From CAYOXD01 sp964407825 (lineage in GTDB: Bacteria; Desulfobacterota; Desulfobacteria; Desulfobacterales; JAFDDL01), in NCBI GenBank assembly GCA_964407825.1, contig CAYOXD010000006.1, positions 1 through 57,320 of the forward strand: DNA of 57,320 nt, in the 5' to 3' direction. The first letter of the stretch is position 1. The number at the start of each line of letters is the position of its first letter. Position numbers and translations under genes: made by a program. Shown one piece after another: positions 50,093-57,320 of the stretch. A model generated the notes under the pieces. It saw nothing but the letters and a program-made list of their open reading frames with translations. It was not told the DNA's origin and did no database searches.

Positions 50093-50926
50093 TCATTCAC
50101 CTGTCAAACGGCAGTAATCTTCGTAACAGCCTTTTTCTTCATCGCAATAAGCCTGCAACCGGAGCATCAGCTCATCGTAGTCCACCTGATGGCCGTCGAA
50201 CTCCGGTCCGTCCACGCAGGCGAATTTCGTTTCACCGCCGACGGAGACGCGGCATCCACCGCACATGCCGGTTCCATCCACCATGATGGGATTTAGGCTC
50301 ACGATGGTCTTGACGCCGTATTCCTTTGTCATTTTCGACACGAACTTCATCATGGGAACAGGGCCGATGGCCACCACCAGTTTCACCTGCCCGGCCTCCA
50401 GCACCTCCTTGAGCACCTCGGTGACGAAGCCATGGTGACCATATGAGCCGTCATCCGTACACACATGCAGCTCGGTGGAGGCCGAGCGCATCCGGTCCTC
50501 CATTATCAACAGGTCCTTGTTCCGCGCGCCGATGATCCCGATCACGTGGTTGCCCTTCTCCTTCAGCGCCCGGGTGATGGGGTGCATCACCGCCACGCCC
50601 GTGCCCCCGCCCACACAGGCCACGGTTCCCACCTTCTCCAGATGGGTCGCCTTTCCCAGAGGACCGATGACATCGGTATAGCCCTCGCCTACCTTGAGAT
50701 CCCGGAAAATGCCGGTACTCTTTCCCACCACCATATAAATGATGGTGATGGTGCCCTTTTCAGGATCCGTATCAGCCATGGTCAGCGGAACCCGTTCCCC
50801 TGATTCCTGGGCCTTCAGAATGACAAACTGGCCGGGTTTGGCCTTTTTGGCAATGAGCGGCGCCTCGATCTCATTGAGGATCACCGTGCCTCCAGCCATC
50901 TCTTCCCGTTTCACGATTTTGAACAT
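50093..50926 (-). CDS. nfnA: NfnA-type FAD/[2Fe-2S] oxidoreductase, small subunit
   Basis: Ferredoxin:NAD(P) reductase-like subunit of 277 residues, annotated in relatives as sulfide/dihydroorotate dehydrogenase-like. FAD binding is suggested by RVPLTMAD near 50, NAD binding by VACVGGGTGVAVMHPITRAL near 104, and the [2Fe-2S] site by DGTGMCGGCRVSVGGETKFA plus ACVDGPEFDGHQVDYDEL near 225-255. With NfnB it probably couples NADH and ferredoxin oxidation to NADP reduction, or the reverse, in the cytoplasm. Upstream lies the 14-base palindrome at 51092. Confidence 0.88.
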   Translation of the reverse strand: MFKIVKREEMAGGTVILNEIEAPLIAKKAKPGQFVILKAQESGERVPLTMADTDPEKGTITIIYMVVGKSTGIFRDLKVGEGYTDVIGPLGKATHLEKVGTVACVGGGTGVAVMHPITRALKEKGNHVIGIIGARNKDLLIMEDRMRSASTELHVCTDDGSYGHHGFVTEVLKEVLEAGQVKLVVAIGPVPMMKFVSKMTKEYGVKTIVSLNPIMVDGTGMCGGCRVSVGGETKFACVDGPEFDGHQVDYDELMLRLQAYCDEEKGCYEDYCRLTGE

Positions 50927-51279
50927 GTGCTACCCCCTCGTTGGACAATGCGTTGCAAACCCCGCCGGCCTCACACCAACAGGGTCTCAGATTCAATTCT
51001 CCGGGACAGTCCCCGTCCCGTCACATTCTATTCGGTCCCGCCTGTCGAGCAGCCGCCCCTGCCTTCGGGAAAAAGGTCCGGCGCCTGCCCTGTTTAAATT
51101 TAAACTAGCATAATTATCCGATGTGGGAGTCTTATTCAAGTAAAAATCCATCTAACCCGAAAAAACGGTTTGTCATTGCCAGGCCGGAATGATATCGGAT
51201 GACCCCTGATACTCAGCGATTCTCAGTGAACGGTATTGCCCTTAGGGTCGCGGCCCTTATACCCGAAAGCGTATCTATC
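50927..51279. promoter_or_regulatory. divergent region between nfnA and tatD with a 14-base palindrome
   Basis: 353 bases without a gene. GTTTAAATTTAAAC (51092-51105) is a perfect palindrome in an AT-rich core. A weak minus-strand promoter (TTGAAT, then AATTAT 18 bases later) may serve nfnA. Nothing else is recognised. Confidence 0.4.
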
Positions 51280-52068
51280 ATGAAACTATTTGACAGCCAC
51301 TGCCACCTGGATGACCCCGTTTTCGCCCCTGATCTGGATGCCGTTCTGGATCGATTCAGTACTGCGGGCGGAGCGGGCCTCATGATCGCCGGCATCGACG
51401 AAAAATCCTGCCGGGCTGCCGTCCGCCTGGCCGAAACCCGGGACTTCTGCTGGGCAGCCGTGGGGGTGCATCCACACCATGCCTCGGAATGCACCGAAGA
51501 GAGCCTGGAGGCGCTGATCCGCCTGGCCGCGCACCCCAAGGTCCGGGCATGGGGGGAAATCGGGCTCGATTTCAACCGCATGTATTCGCCCATCGCAGAT
51601 CAGGAAAAATGGCTTGAACGGCAGATCGAGGCGGCAGGCGCCCTTGAGCTGCCGATCATCTTTCACGAGCGGGACAGCGGCGGCCGGTTCCTGGAACTGC
51701 TGCGCGCTCACGCCGATTCCGGCCTGAAGGGGGTCGTTCACTGTTTCAGCGGCAACCGCAGGGAGTTGGAAGCCTACCTGGAGCTGGGACTTTGCATCGG
51801 CGTCACCGGAATCGTCACCCTCCAGGAGCGCGGTGCGGGCCTTCGGGAATTGATCCCCGCCATCCCGGAGACGCGCCTGCTGGCGGAAACCGATGCGCCC
51901 TGGTTGACCCCGTCGCCGGAGCGGAACCGTTTCCGCAGGAACGAGCCGGCCTTTGTCAGCTCGGTGGTGCTTCGGCTGGCGGCCCTCATGGATCGGGATC
52001 CGGACCAATTGGCCCAAACCCTCTTTGACAACGCCCGGCGGCTGTTTCAATTCAGCCATGGCCGATAA
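51280..52068 (+). CDS. TatD-family metal-dependent hydrolase
   Basis: Cytoplasmic TIM-barrel hydrolase of 262 residues, in relatives a 3'-5' DNase or RNase. Metal ligands are in place: LFDSHCHLDDP near the start, AWGEIGLDF near 92, IIFHERDSG near 127, VHCFSGN near 152 and LAETDAPWLTP near 203. The ATG at 51280 fits the family; the longer reading from 51199 adds 27 unconserved residues. Its ribosome site is weak. The partner genes metG and holB often found with tatD are not here. Confidence 0.9.
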   Translation: MKLFDSHCHLDDPVFAPDLDAVLDRFSTAGGAGLMIAGIDEKSCRAAVRLAETRDFCWAAVGVHPHHASECTEESLEALIRLAAHPKVRAWGEIGLDFNRMYSPIADQEKWLERQIEAAGALELPIIFHERDSGGRFLELLRAHADSGLKGVVHCFSGNRRELEAYLELGLCIGVTGIVTLQERGAGLRELIPAIPETRLLAETDAPWLTPSPERNRFRRNEPAFVSSVVLRLAALMDRDPDQLAQTLFDNARRLFQFSHGR

Positions 52069-52212
52069 ACCGCTGCAGGCAAAACCGCCAGAATTTTAGA
52101 ATCATCCATATCAGAACAAAATCACTCCGCGACAGCTCACCGGTTAATTGACCGTGCTGGCCCACGGGGTTTATCCTTGAAATATCGCTGGGGGTTATAT
52201 AAATTGACCCTT

Positions 52213-52959
52213 ATGGGCTATGTATTTAACTTCAAAGACGTGAAGGCCTATGAGGCCTGGAGCAATCTGCCGGCCAACCGGAGCGCCTTCGCCAACGAAA
52301 CCCGGCTCATGATGGAGCTGCTGAAGCCCATGAGGGGGCGCAGGGTCCTGGATATCGGCTGCGGCACCGGGGCCCTGATGAGCGCCTTTATGGAATTGGG
52401 GCTTTCGGTAACGGGCATCGACCCCTCCCCCTATATGCTCGATGCGGCCGCCGCCGCATTGGACTGCCGCGCGGAGCTGCGACGCGGTGTTGCAGAAGAG
52501 CTTCCCTTTGATGACAATGCCTTTCACTATGTGTGCATGGTGAAGACCCTCTCCTTCGTGGACAACCCCCGAGCGGCCATTTCAGAGGCCTTCCGGGTGG
52601 CCAAGGACCGGGTGTTCATCGGCATCCTTCACCGACCGGCCATCGCAAAAATGCGGCGCTTTATCAAACGCAGCAGCGACAAGGCCTCATTCGAAGGGAC
52701 ACGCCTCGTCGGCGTCAGGGAACTGAAAAAAATAGCCCGCAACCTGTTGGGGGATGTCCCCATCACCCAGCGCACGCTGCACAACCTGCCGCTGACGCCC
52801 GAGGCCTTCACCAGACACCTTGAAAACGCGTCCCCGCTGAATTCCTTACTTTTCGGCTACTATACCGGCATGGTTATCACCCCTGTTCCCCGGTTTCGAA
52901 CCCGGCCGCTGCAGGTCCCCTGCGCGGCCAAACCCAGGGCGGAAGGGGTGGTCGGCTGA
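52213..52959 (+). CDS. class I SAM-dependent methyltransferase
   Basis: Methyltransferase of about 248 residues. SAM site VLDIGCGTGALMSAFMELGL near residue 48, VTGIDPSPYMLDAAAAAL near 69, and PFDDNAFHYVCMVKTLSFV near 98, the pattern of the UbiE/Methyltransf_11 group. The start at ATG 52213 fits this group; a TTG at 52177 is possible. It precedes the amrS-ubiA-ubiX-ubiD cluster by 34 bases and could be the quinone methyltransferase, but the last 60 residues and the lack of exact UbiE motifs leave this open. Confidence 0.82.
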   Translation: MGYVFNFKDVKAYEAWSNLPANRSAFANETRLMMELLKPMRGRRVLDIGCGTGALMSAFMELGLSVTGIDPSPYMLDAAAAALDCRAELRRGVAEELPFDDNAFHYVCMVKTLSFVDNPRAAISEAFRVAKDRVFIGILHRPAIAKMRRFIKRSSDKASFEGTRLVGVRELKKIARNLLGDVPITQRTLHNLPLTPEAFTRHLENASPLNSLLFGYYTGMVITPVPRFRTRPLQVPCAAKPRAEGVVG

Positions 52960-52993
52960 GGCCGCCGGCAGCCTTCAATAAGGAGACATATCG

Positions 52994-54031
52994 ATGGAAG
53001 CCTTGTTATACGATCGCCTGGACGCGCTCAAGGTCCAATGCAACCTGTGCAGCCATCGCTGCCTCATTAAGAGCGGCCGACGGGGAATCTGCGGGGTCCG
53101 GGAAAACCGAGAGGGCGTTCTGACCAGTCTGGTCTATGGCAAACTGATCGCCAGGAATGTGGATCCCATCGAAAAAAAGCCCCTTTTCCATGTGTCCCCC
53201 GGCTCTCTGTCCTACTCGGTCGCCACGGTGGGGTGCAATTTCAAATGCCGGTTCTGTCAAAACGCCGAAATTGCCCAGATGCCCTCGGACCGGGAGGGGC
53301 TCGTAATGGGCGATTTTCAGGCCCCTGAGGAAATCGTTGCCGCGGCGGTAAAGAGCGGCTGCCGGAGCATCGCCTACACCTACACGGAGCCCACCGTCTA
53401 TTTTGAGGTGGCCTACGAGACCGCCAAACTGGCCCATGAGGCCGGGCTCAGGAACGTATTTGTCACCAACGGCTACATGAGCGCCGAGGCCCTTCACCTG
53501 ATCCAGCCCTTTCTCGATGCGGCCAACGTGGACCTGAAGGCCTTCAGCGAAGACTTCTACAAAACCTACTGTAGCGCCAGGCTGGAGCCCGTCAAGGAGT
53601 CGCTCATCCTGATGCAACGGTTAGGCATCTTTGTAGAGGTGACCACCCTGCTCATACCGGGCCTGAACACGGACCCGGCCGAGCTCAGACAACTGGCCGG
53701 ATTTCTGGCCGGCACCCTCGGAACGAACACGCCCTGGCACATCAGCCGGTTCCATCCCACCTATCGGCTGACGGACCGGGGCGCCACCCCCCTGGCGGAT
53801 CTTAAAACCGCCCGGGAAATCGGCCTTGAAGCCGGACTGAAATATGTCTATATGGGAAATGTCCCCGGAGAAAACGGGGAAAACACCGCTTGCGGCGAGT
53901 GCGGCAAGCGTCTCATAGACAGGATGGGCTTTACGGTGACAAAAAATCGCATCCAAACCGGCAATACCTGCCCGGCCTGCGGGCATCGCCTTCCGGGCAT
54001 CGATCTTTCCGGCCGCGGAGAGACATTATGA
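52994..54031 (+). CDS. amrS: AmmeMemoRadiSam-type radical SAM enzyme
   Basis: Radical SAM protein of 345 residues, of the PflA-like group annotated AmrS. An N-terminal zinc-like site is CNLCSHRCLIKSGRRGICGV; the SAM cluster motif is CNFKCRFCQNAEI near residue 78 (C-x3-C-x2-C), with YTYTEPTVYFEVAYE near 125. A C-terminal four-cysteine knuckle follows (ACGECGKRL and TCPACGHRL). AAGGAG precedes the ATG. Its usual partners amrA and amrB are not seen here. Its stop overlaps ubiA as ATGA. The chemical role of the family is not settled to my knowledge. Confidence 0.86.
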   Translation: MEALLYDRLDALKVQCNLCSHRCLIKSGRRGICGVRENREGVLTSLVYGKLIARNVDPIEKKPLFHVSPGSLSYSVATVGCNFKCRFCQNAEIAQMPSDREGLVMGDFQAPEEIVAAAVKSGCRSIAYTYTEPTVYFEVAYETAKLAHEAGLRNVFVTNGYMSAEALHLIQPFLDAANVDLKAFSEDFYKTYCSARLEPVKESLILMQRLGIFVEVTTLLIPGLNTDPAELRQLAGFLAGTLGTNTPWHISRFHPTYRLTDRGATPLADLKTAREIGLEAGLKYVYMGNVPGENGENTACGECGKRLIDRMGFTVTKNRIQTGNTCPACGHRLPGIDLSGRGETL

Positions 54032-54930
54032 GGGCCTCCTCAGAGGCAGGCACGACCCGACCGACCGGTGGCCTCTGGGAGCAGGTGCTGACCTACGGCC
54101 GGATGGTCAAGTTCTCCCACACGATCTTCGCCCTGCCCTTTGCCCTGAGCGCCGTGGTGCTGGCCCAGCACCATCATCCGCTGGCCCTCTGGCGCCTCAT
54201 CTGGCTCCTGGGCGCCATGGTGGGGGCACGCTCGGCGGCCATGGGCTTCAACCGCATCATCGATGCCTCTATAGATGCAAAGAACCCGAGAACCGCCGCC
54301 CGGGAAATCCCCGCTGGCCGGCTGAGCCAGCGGGCCGCCACCCTTTTCGTGATCCTTTTTTCCGGGCTCTTCGTCCTGTGCGCCGCCATGCTGGGAAGAC
54401 TCTGCCTCTATCTGTCGGGTCCCGTCCTGCTGCTACTCTTTTCCTACTCCTATACCAAGCGTTTCACGTTCCTTTGCCACCTCTACCTGGGGGCCGTTAT
54501 TTCACTGGCGCCGCTGGGGGCCTGGATTGCGCTGACAGGATCGGTGTCCGGGCCCATCACGCTGCTCTCGGCGGCGCTCATGGCCTATATCGCCGGCTTC
54601 GACATCCTCTATGCCTGTCAGGACATCGAGTTCGACCAGGAAACCGGCCTTCACTCCATTCCGGCCCGGTTCAGCATTCCCGTGGCCCTGGGAATCGCAA
54701 AGGTGCTGCATGCGGCAGCCTTCGGCTTTTTTCTGATGCTCTTCTGGGCCTTTCACATGGGGGGGGTCTATCTGGCGGCCGTCTGTCTCATCGGCGCGCT
54801 GATGATCGCAGAGCACCGGATGGTCAAGCCCGATGACCTGAGCCGCGTGAACATCGCCTTTTTCCACGTCAACTCCGTCATCTCCATTACCCTCTTTCTG
54901 GGCGTCCTTCTCGACGAGGTGATCCGATGA
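54028..54930 (+). CDS. ubiA: UbiA-family polyprenyltransferase
   Basis: Inner-membrane prenyltransferase of about 300 residues that joins a polyprenyl chain to an aromatic acid. Eight or nine helices are visible. The two Asp-rich motifs are NRIIDASIDAKNPRTAAREI near 75 and YACQDIEFDQETGLHSIPAR near 200. In a menaquinone-using anaerobe it probably acts as MqnP in the futalosine route, prenylating 1,4-dihydroxy-6-naphthoate, and not in ubiquinone synthesis. The ATG overlaps the amrS stop as ATGA. Confidence 0.92.
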   Translation: MRASSEAGTTRPTGGLWEQVLTYGRMVKFSHTIFALPFALSAVVLAQHHHPLALWRLIWLLGAMVGARSAAMGFNRIIDASIDAKNPRTAAREIPAGRLSQRAATLFVILFSGLFVLCAAMLGRLCLYLSGPVLLLLFSYSYTKRFTFLCHLYLGAVISLAPLGAWIALTGSVSGPITLLSAALMAYIAGFDILYACQDIEFDQETGLHSIPARFSIPVALGIAKVLHAAAFGFFLMLFWAFHMGGVYLAAVCLIGALMIAEHRMVKPDDLSRVNIAFFHVNSVISITLFLGVLLDEVIR

Positions 54931-55541
54931 ACCGGACCGACCCGGTAATCGTCGCCATCACCGGCGCCTCGGGTTCCCTATACGGCATCCGACTGCTAAA
55001 GGCCCTCCTGGCAAAGCCGCTGACGGTTCACTTAATCGTCTCTGATGCCGGCAAGGCCGTCATGGCCCACGAGATCGGCCCCTACGATAAGGACATCATC
55101 CCGTTGCTGAAGGCCAACGGCGTGGCGCTCCATCCCCAGGCCCAGCTGCATCACCACAGCCCCGGGGATCTCTTTGCGCCGCCGGCCAGCGGCTCCTTTC
55201 TCCATGGCGGCATGGTCATCGCCCCCTGCTCCATGAAGACCCTGGCCGCCATCACGGCCGGCCTCGCCGATGATCTGATCCACCGGTCTGCGGACGTCTG
55301 CCTCAAGGAGCGCCGCCCGCTGATTCTCCTGCCCAGGGAAACGCCGCTGAGCCTGGTGCATCTGGAGAACATGGTCCGGGCCGCCAGGGCCGGCGCCACC
55401 ATCCTGCCGCCCGCACCGGGCTTTTACTTCAGGCCTGAAACCATCCAGGATCTGGTGGACTCCATCGTGGCCCGGGTGCTCGATCATCTGGGCCAGGAGC
55501 ACACACTCACAAAGCGCTGGGGGGACAATCACGTTGTATAA
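54927..55541 (+). CDS. ubiX: flavin prenyltransferase UbiX
   Basis: Flavoprotein that makes prenylated FMN, the cofactor of UbiD. 204 residues. IVAITGASGSLYGIRLLKAL at the N-terminus binds flavin; GGMVIAPCSMKTLAAITAGL near 95, DVCLKERRPLILLPRETPLS near 130 and MVRAARAGATILPPAPGFY near 152 are diagnostic. The ATG overlaps the ubiA stop as ATGA, and the 3' end overlaps ubiD by 8 bases. Confidence 0.96.
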   Translation: MNRTDPVIVAITGASGSLYGIRLLKALLAKPLTVHLIVSDAGKAVMAHEIGPYDKDIIPLLKANGVALHPQAQLHHHSPGDLFAPPASGSFLHGGMVIAPCSMKTLAAITAGLADDLIHRSADVCLKERRPLILLPRETPLSLVHLENMVRAARAGATILPPAPGFYFRPETIQDLVDSIVARVLDHLGQEHTLTKRWGDNHVV

Positions 55542-57318
55542 GAACCTGAGGGAATTTCTGGACCGGCTGGAAAAGGCGGGGGAGATCACCCATATCCGCC
55601 GGCAGGTATCCTCCCACCTGGAGATCAGCCAATTGACAGACCGGGAATCCAAGAGCCCTGAAGGGGGCGCGGCCCTTTTTTTCGAGAGGGTGGCGGGCTC
55701 CCCCTTTCCCGTGGCCACGAATCTCTTCGGCAGCCCCCGACGCATCTGCATGGCCCTGGGGGTTTCGCACCTGGATGAGCTGGCGGCGCGGATCCGCTCC
55801 TATATCACGCTAAACCCGCCGGCCACCTTCAGGGAGGCCCTCTCCATGCTGCCCCTGGCCCTGGATGCGACCCGGTTCTTTCCGAGGCGCTTCAAAGGCA
55901 AGACGCCGCCCTGCCAGCAGATCGTCCGTACGGGGGACCAGGTGGACCTGTCGCTTCTGCCGGTGCTTCACTGCTGGCCCCAGGACGCCGGGCCCTTTAT
56001 CACCCTGCCGCTTGTCTTTACCCGGAGCCTCGAAACGGGCCGCCAGAACCTGGGGATGTACCGCATGCAGGTGTTCGACGCGCGCACCACCGGCATGCAT
56101 TGGCACATCCACAAGGACGGCTCCCACTACTTCAACGAGTACGCCCGAGCCGGCAAGACCATGCCGGTATCGGTGGCCATCGGCGCGGACCCGGCCACCA
56201 TCTACGCTGCCACCGCGCCCATGCCCCGGGGGGTGGACGAAATTCTTCTGGCCGGATTCATTCGGAAGAAACCGGTGCAGATGACCCGGTGCATCACCAA
56301 CGATCTGAAAGTCCCGGCGGAAGCTGAATTCGTCCTGGAGGGCTTTGTAACCCCCGGTGAGCTGCGCCGGGAGGGCCCCTTCGGGGATCATACCGGATAC
56401 TACTCCCTCGAGGACGACTATCCGGTGTTCCACGTCACGGCCCTCACCCACCGGAAAGACCCCGTCTACACCGCTACCCTGGTGGGACGCCCCCCCATGG
56501 AGGACTGCTACCTGGCCAAGGCGACGGAGCGTCTCTTTCTGCCCCTGCTCCAGGCCGTGATGCCAGAGGTGACGGACTACTGGCTTCCCTGGGAGGGAGT
56601 CTTCCACAATATCGTCATCGTCTCTCTGGACAAGGAATACCCGGGGCACGCCCAGAAACTCATGAGCGGTCTCTGGGGACAGGGCCAGATGAGCTTCTGC
56701 AAGGCCATCACCGTGGTGGACCGGGAGCTCGATCCCTCGGACAGCGCCGGCCTTATCGATCTTCTAAGGACCCGGCTGGACCTTGCCGCGGACGCGGTCA
56801 TCACCAAGGGGGTCCTGGATGTCCTGGACCACAGCGCGCCTTCTGCCAATTTCGGCGCCAAGATCGGCATCGATCTCACCCGGCGCTTTTCCGGCGAGCC
56901 GGATCGGAAAACCGCCGCCCTGCCACCCCTTTCCCCCGACCCCCTGGATGTGCCGGCCCTCAGGGAGAGGGTCCCCCAGATCGTCTCCTGCCGCCCCCTC
57001 TTCGAGGAACATCCCCCGTCGGCTCCCGTCGTCAACCGCTTTCTGGCGGTTTCGGTGGAAAAGGGCCCGGCCCTGGGCGGTCAGGCCATCAGCGAACTGT
57101 TGGCCCCCATAGAGGCGCTCTTCCCCTTCAACGTGATCGTGCTCTACGACGCGGACATCGATCTTTCAGATGGCAGCCTGCTGCTCTGGAAGTTCTTCAA
57201 CAACGTGGACCCGAGCCGGGACATGAGATCCTACCAAGGACGCACCCTCATCGATGCCTGCAAAAAGGGGCCGGCCGACGGGCATACCCGCCCCTGGCCC
57301 GATGATCTTCACTTCTAG
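55534..57318 (+). CDS. ubiD: UbiD-family decarboxylase
   Basis: Prenyl-FMN-dependent aromatic decarboxylase of 594 residues, full length. MHWHIHKDGSHYFNEYARAG near residue 188 and FVTPGELRREGPFGDHTGYY near 270 hold the Glu-Arg-Glu-type active-site residues; VTALTHRKDPVYTATLVGRP follows. SFCKAITVVDRELDPSD is also typical. The start codon is TTG at 55534, overlapping ubiX by 8 bases; no ATG fits. It probably removes the carboxyl group after UbiA in menaquinone synthesis. The gene ends 2 bases before the window end. Confidence 0.94.
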   Translation: MYKNLREFLDRLEKAGEITHIRRQVSSHLEISQLTDRESKSPEGGAALFFERVAGSPFPVATNLFGSPRRICMALGVSHLDELAARIRSYITLNPPATFREALSMLPLALDATRFFPRRFKGKTPPCQQIVRTGDQVDLSLLPVLHCWPQDAGPFITLPLVFTRSLETGRQNLGMYRMQVFDARTTGMHWHIHKDGSHYFNEYARAGKTMPVSVAIGADPATIYAATAPMPRGVDEILLAGFIRKKPVQMTRCITNDLKVPAEAEFVLEGFVTPGELRREGPFGDHTGYYSLEDDYPVFHVTALTHRKDPVYTATLVGRPPMEDCYLAKATERLFLPLLQAVMPEVTDYWLPWEGVFHNIVIVSLDKEYPGHAQKLMSGLWGQGQMSFCKAITVVDRELDPSDSAGLIDLLRTRLDLAADAVITKGVLDVLDHSAPSANFGAKIGIDLTRRFSGEPDRKTAALPPLSPDPLDVPALRERVPQIVSCRPLFEEHPPSAPVVNRFLAVSVEKGPALGGQAISELLAPIEALFPFNVIVLYDADIDLSDGSLLLWKFFNNVDPSRDMRSYQGRTLIDACKKGPADGHTRPWPDDLHF

Positions 57319-57320
57319 AG

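Noticed and set aside
48452..50296. 614-codon open frame on the plus strand opposite the Nfn-type large subunit
   Set aside because: It is a shadow frame rich in His, Arg and Gly, and it crosses the terminator hairpin and the intergenic region.
1..57320. tRNA, rRNA, CRISPR arrays, insertion sequences and prophage genes
   Set aside because: I found no cloverleaf-type T-loop pattern between genes, no regularly spaced repeats and no transposase, integrase or phage protein motif.

Overview
The window reads as a GC-rich chromosomal scaffold from an anaerobic, Gram-negative bacterium, most likely a sulfate-reducer-type Desulfobacterota. This rests on gene content, not on a search: a nickel CO dehydrogenase (cooS), an NfnAB-type electron-bifurcating transhydrogenase pair, a siroheme-reductase-like ferredoxin, a UbiA/UbiX/UbiD quinone cluster, an AmrS-type radical SAM enzyme, and a complete outer-membrane tool set (Mla transport, lipid A aminoarabinose modification, Lnt, a BamE-like protein). 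Nearly everything is chromosomal housekeeping. I see no transposase, integrase, phage gene, CRISPR array, rRNA or tRNA. One assembly gap of exactly 100 N (10830-10929) interrupts the region before the arn operon.

Layout, left part (1-18 kb): rtcB and archease (+); convergent modC and modB (-), divergent from a regulator that joins an XRE helix-turn-helix to a binding-protein-like domain; a small Cys-rich protein; the mlaEFDC phospholipid transport operon (-), whose ATPase carries an unusual degenerate GGDEF-like C-terminus; a sigma-54 response regulator (-); the gap; then arnB-C-A-D-T and one flippase-like subunit (+), mostly joined by ATGA stop/start overlaps, ending in a strong hairpin.

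Middle (18-41 kb): trkH-trkA potassium uptake (+); a secreted helical-repeat/BamE-like protein (-); a YbhGFSR-type drug exporter operon (-); a 745-residue protein of unknown family (+); a cupin; a MarR regulator with repeated upstream motifs and an M42 peptidase (+); cooS (-); a divergent phasin-like / PhaR pair; a radical SAM-SPASM protein (+); a four-gene minus-strand operon (ferredoxin, Nudix, methyltransferase, RlpA-like); a 280-base divergent region rich in inverted repeats before ridA; and lnt.

Right part (41-57.3 kb): prfB with its programmed +1 frameshift, an HD hydrolase and a ThiE-like/ThiL fusion (+); minC-minD-minE (-) opposite an HU gene; a ThiF-family protein and nfnA-nfnB (-); then tatD, a methyltransferase, amrS, ubiA, ubiX and ubiD (+). 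The last four are tightly packed and probably serve menaquinone synthesis.

The most unusual items are the MlaF/GGDEF-like fusion, the ThiE-like/ThiL fusion whose ThiE half has lost its key motifs, the 745-residue unknown protein, the overlapping alternative hairpins before ridA, and the substrate-binding-domain regulator facing a modBC pair that has no modA nearby. None is certain to be new; each can be tested by search or comparison.
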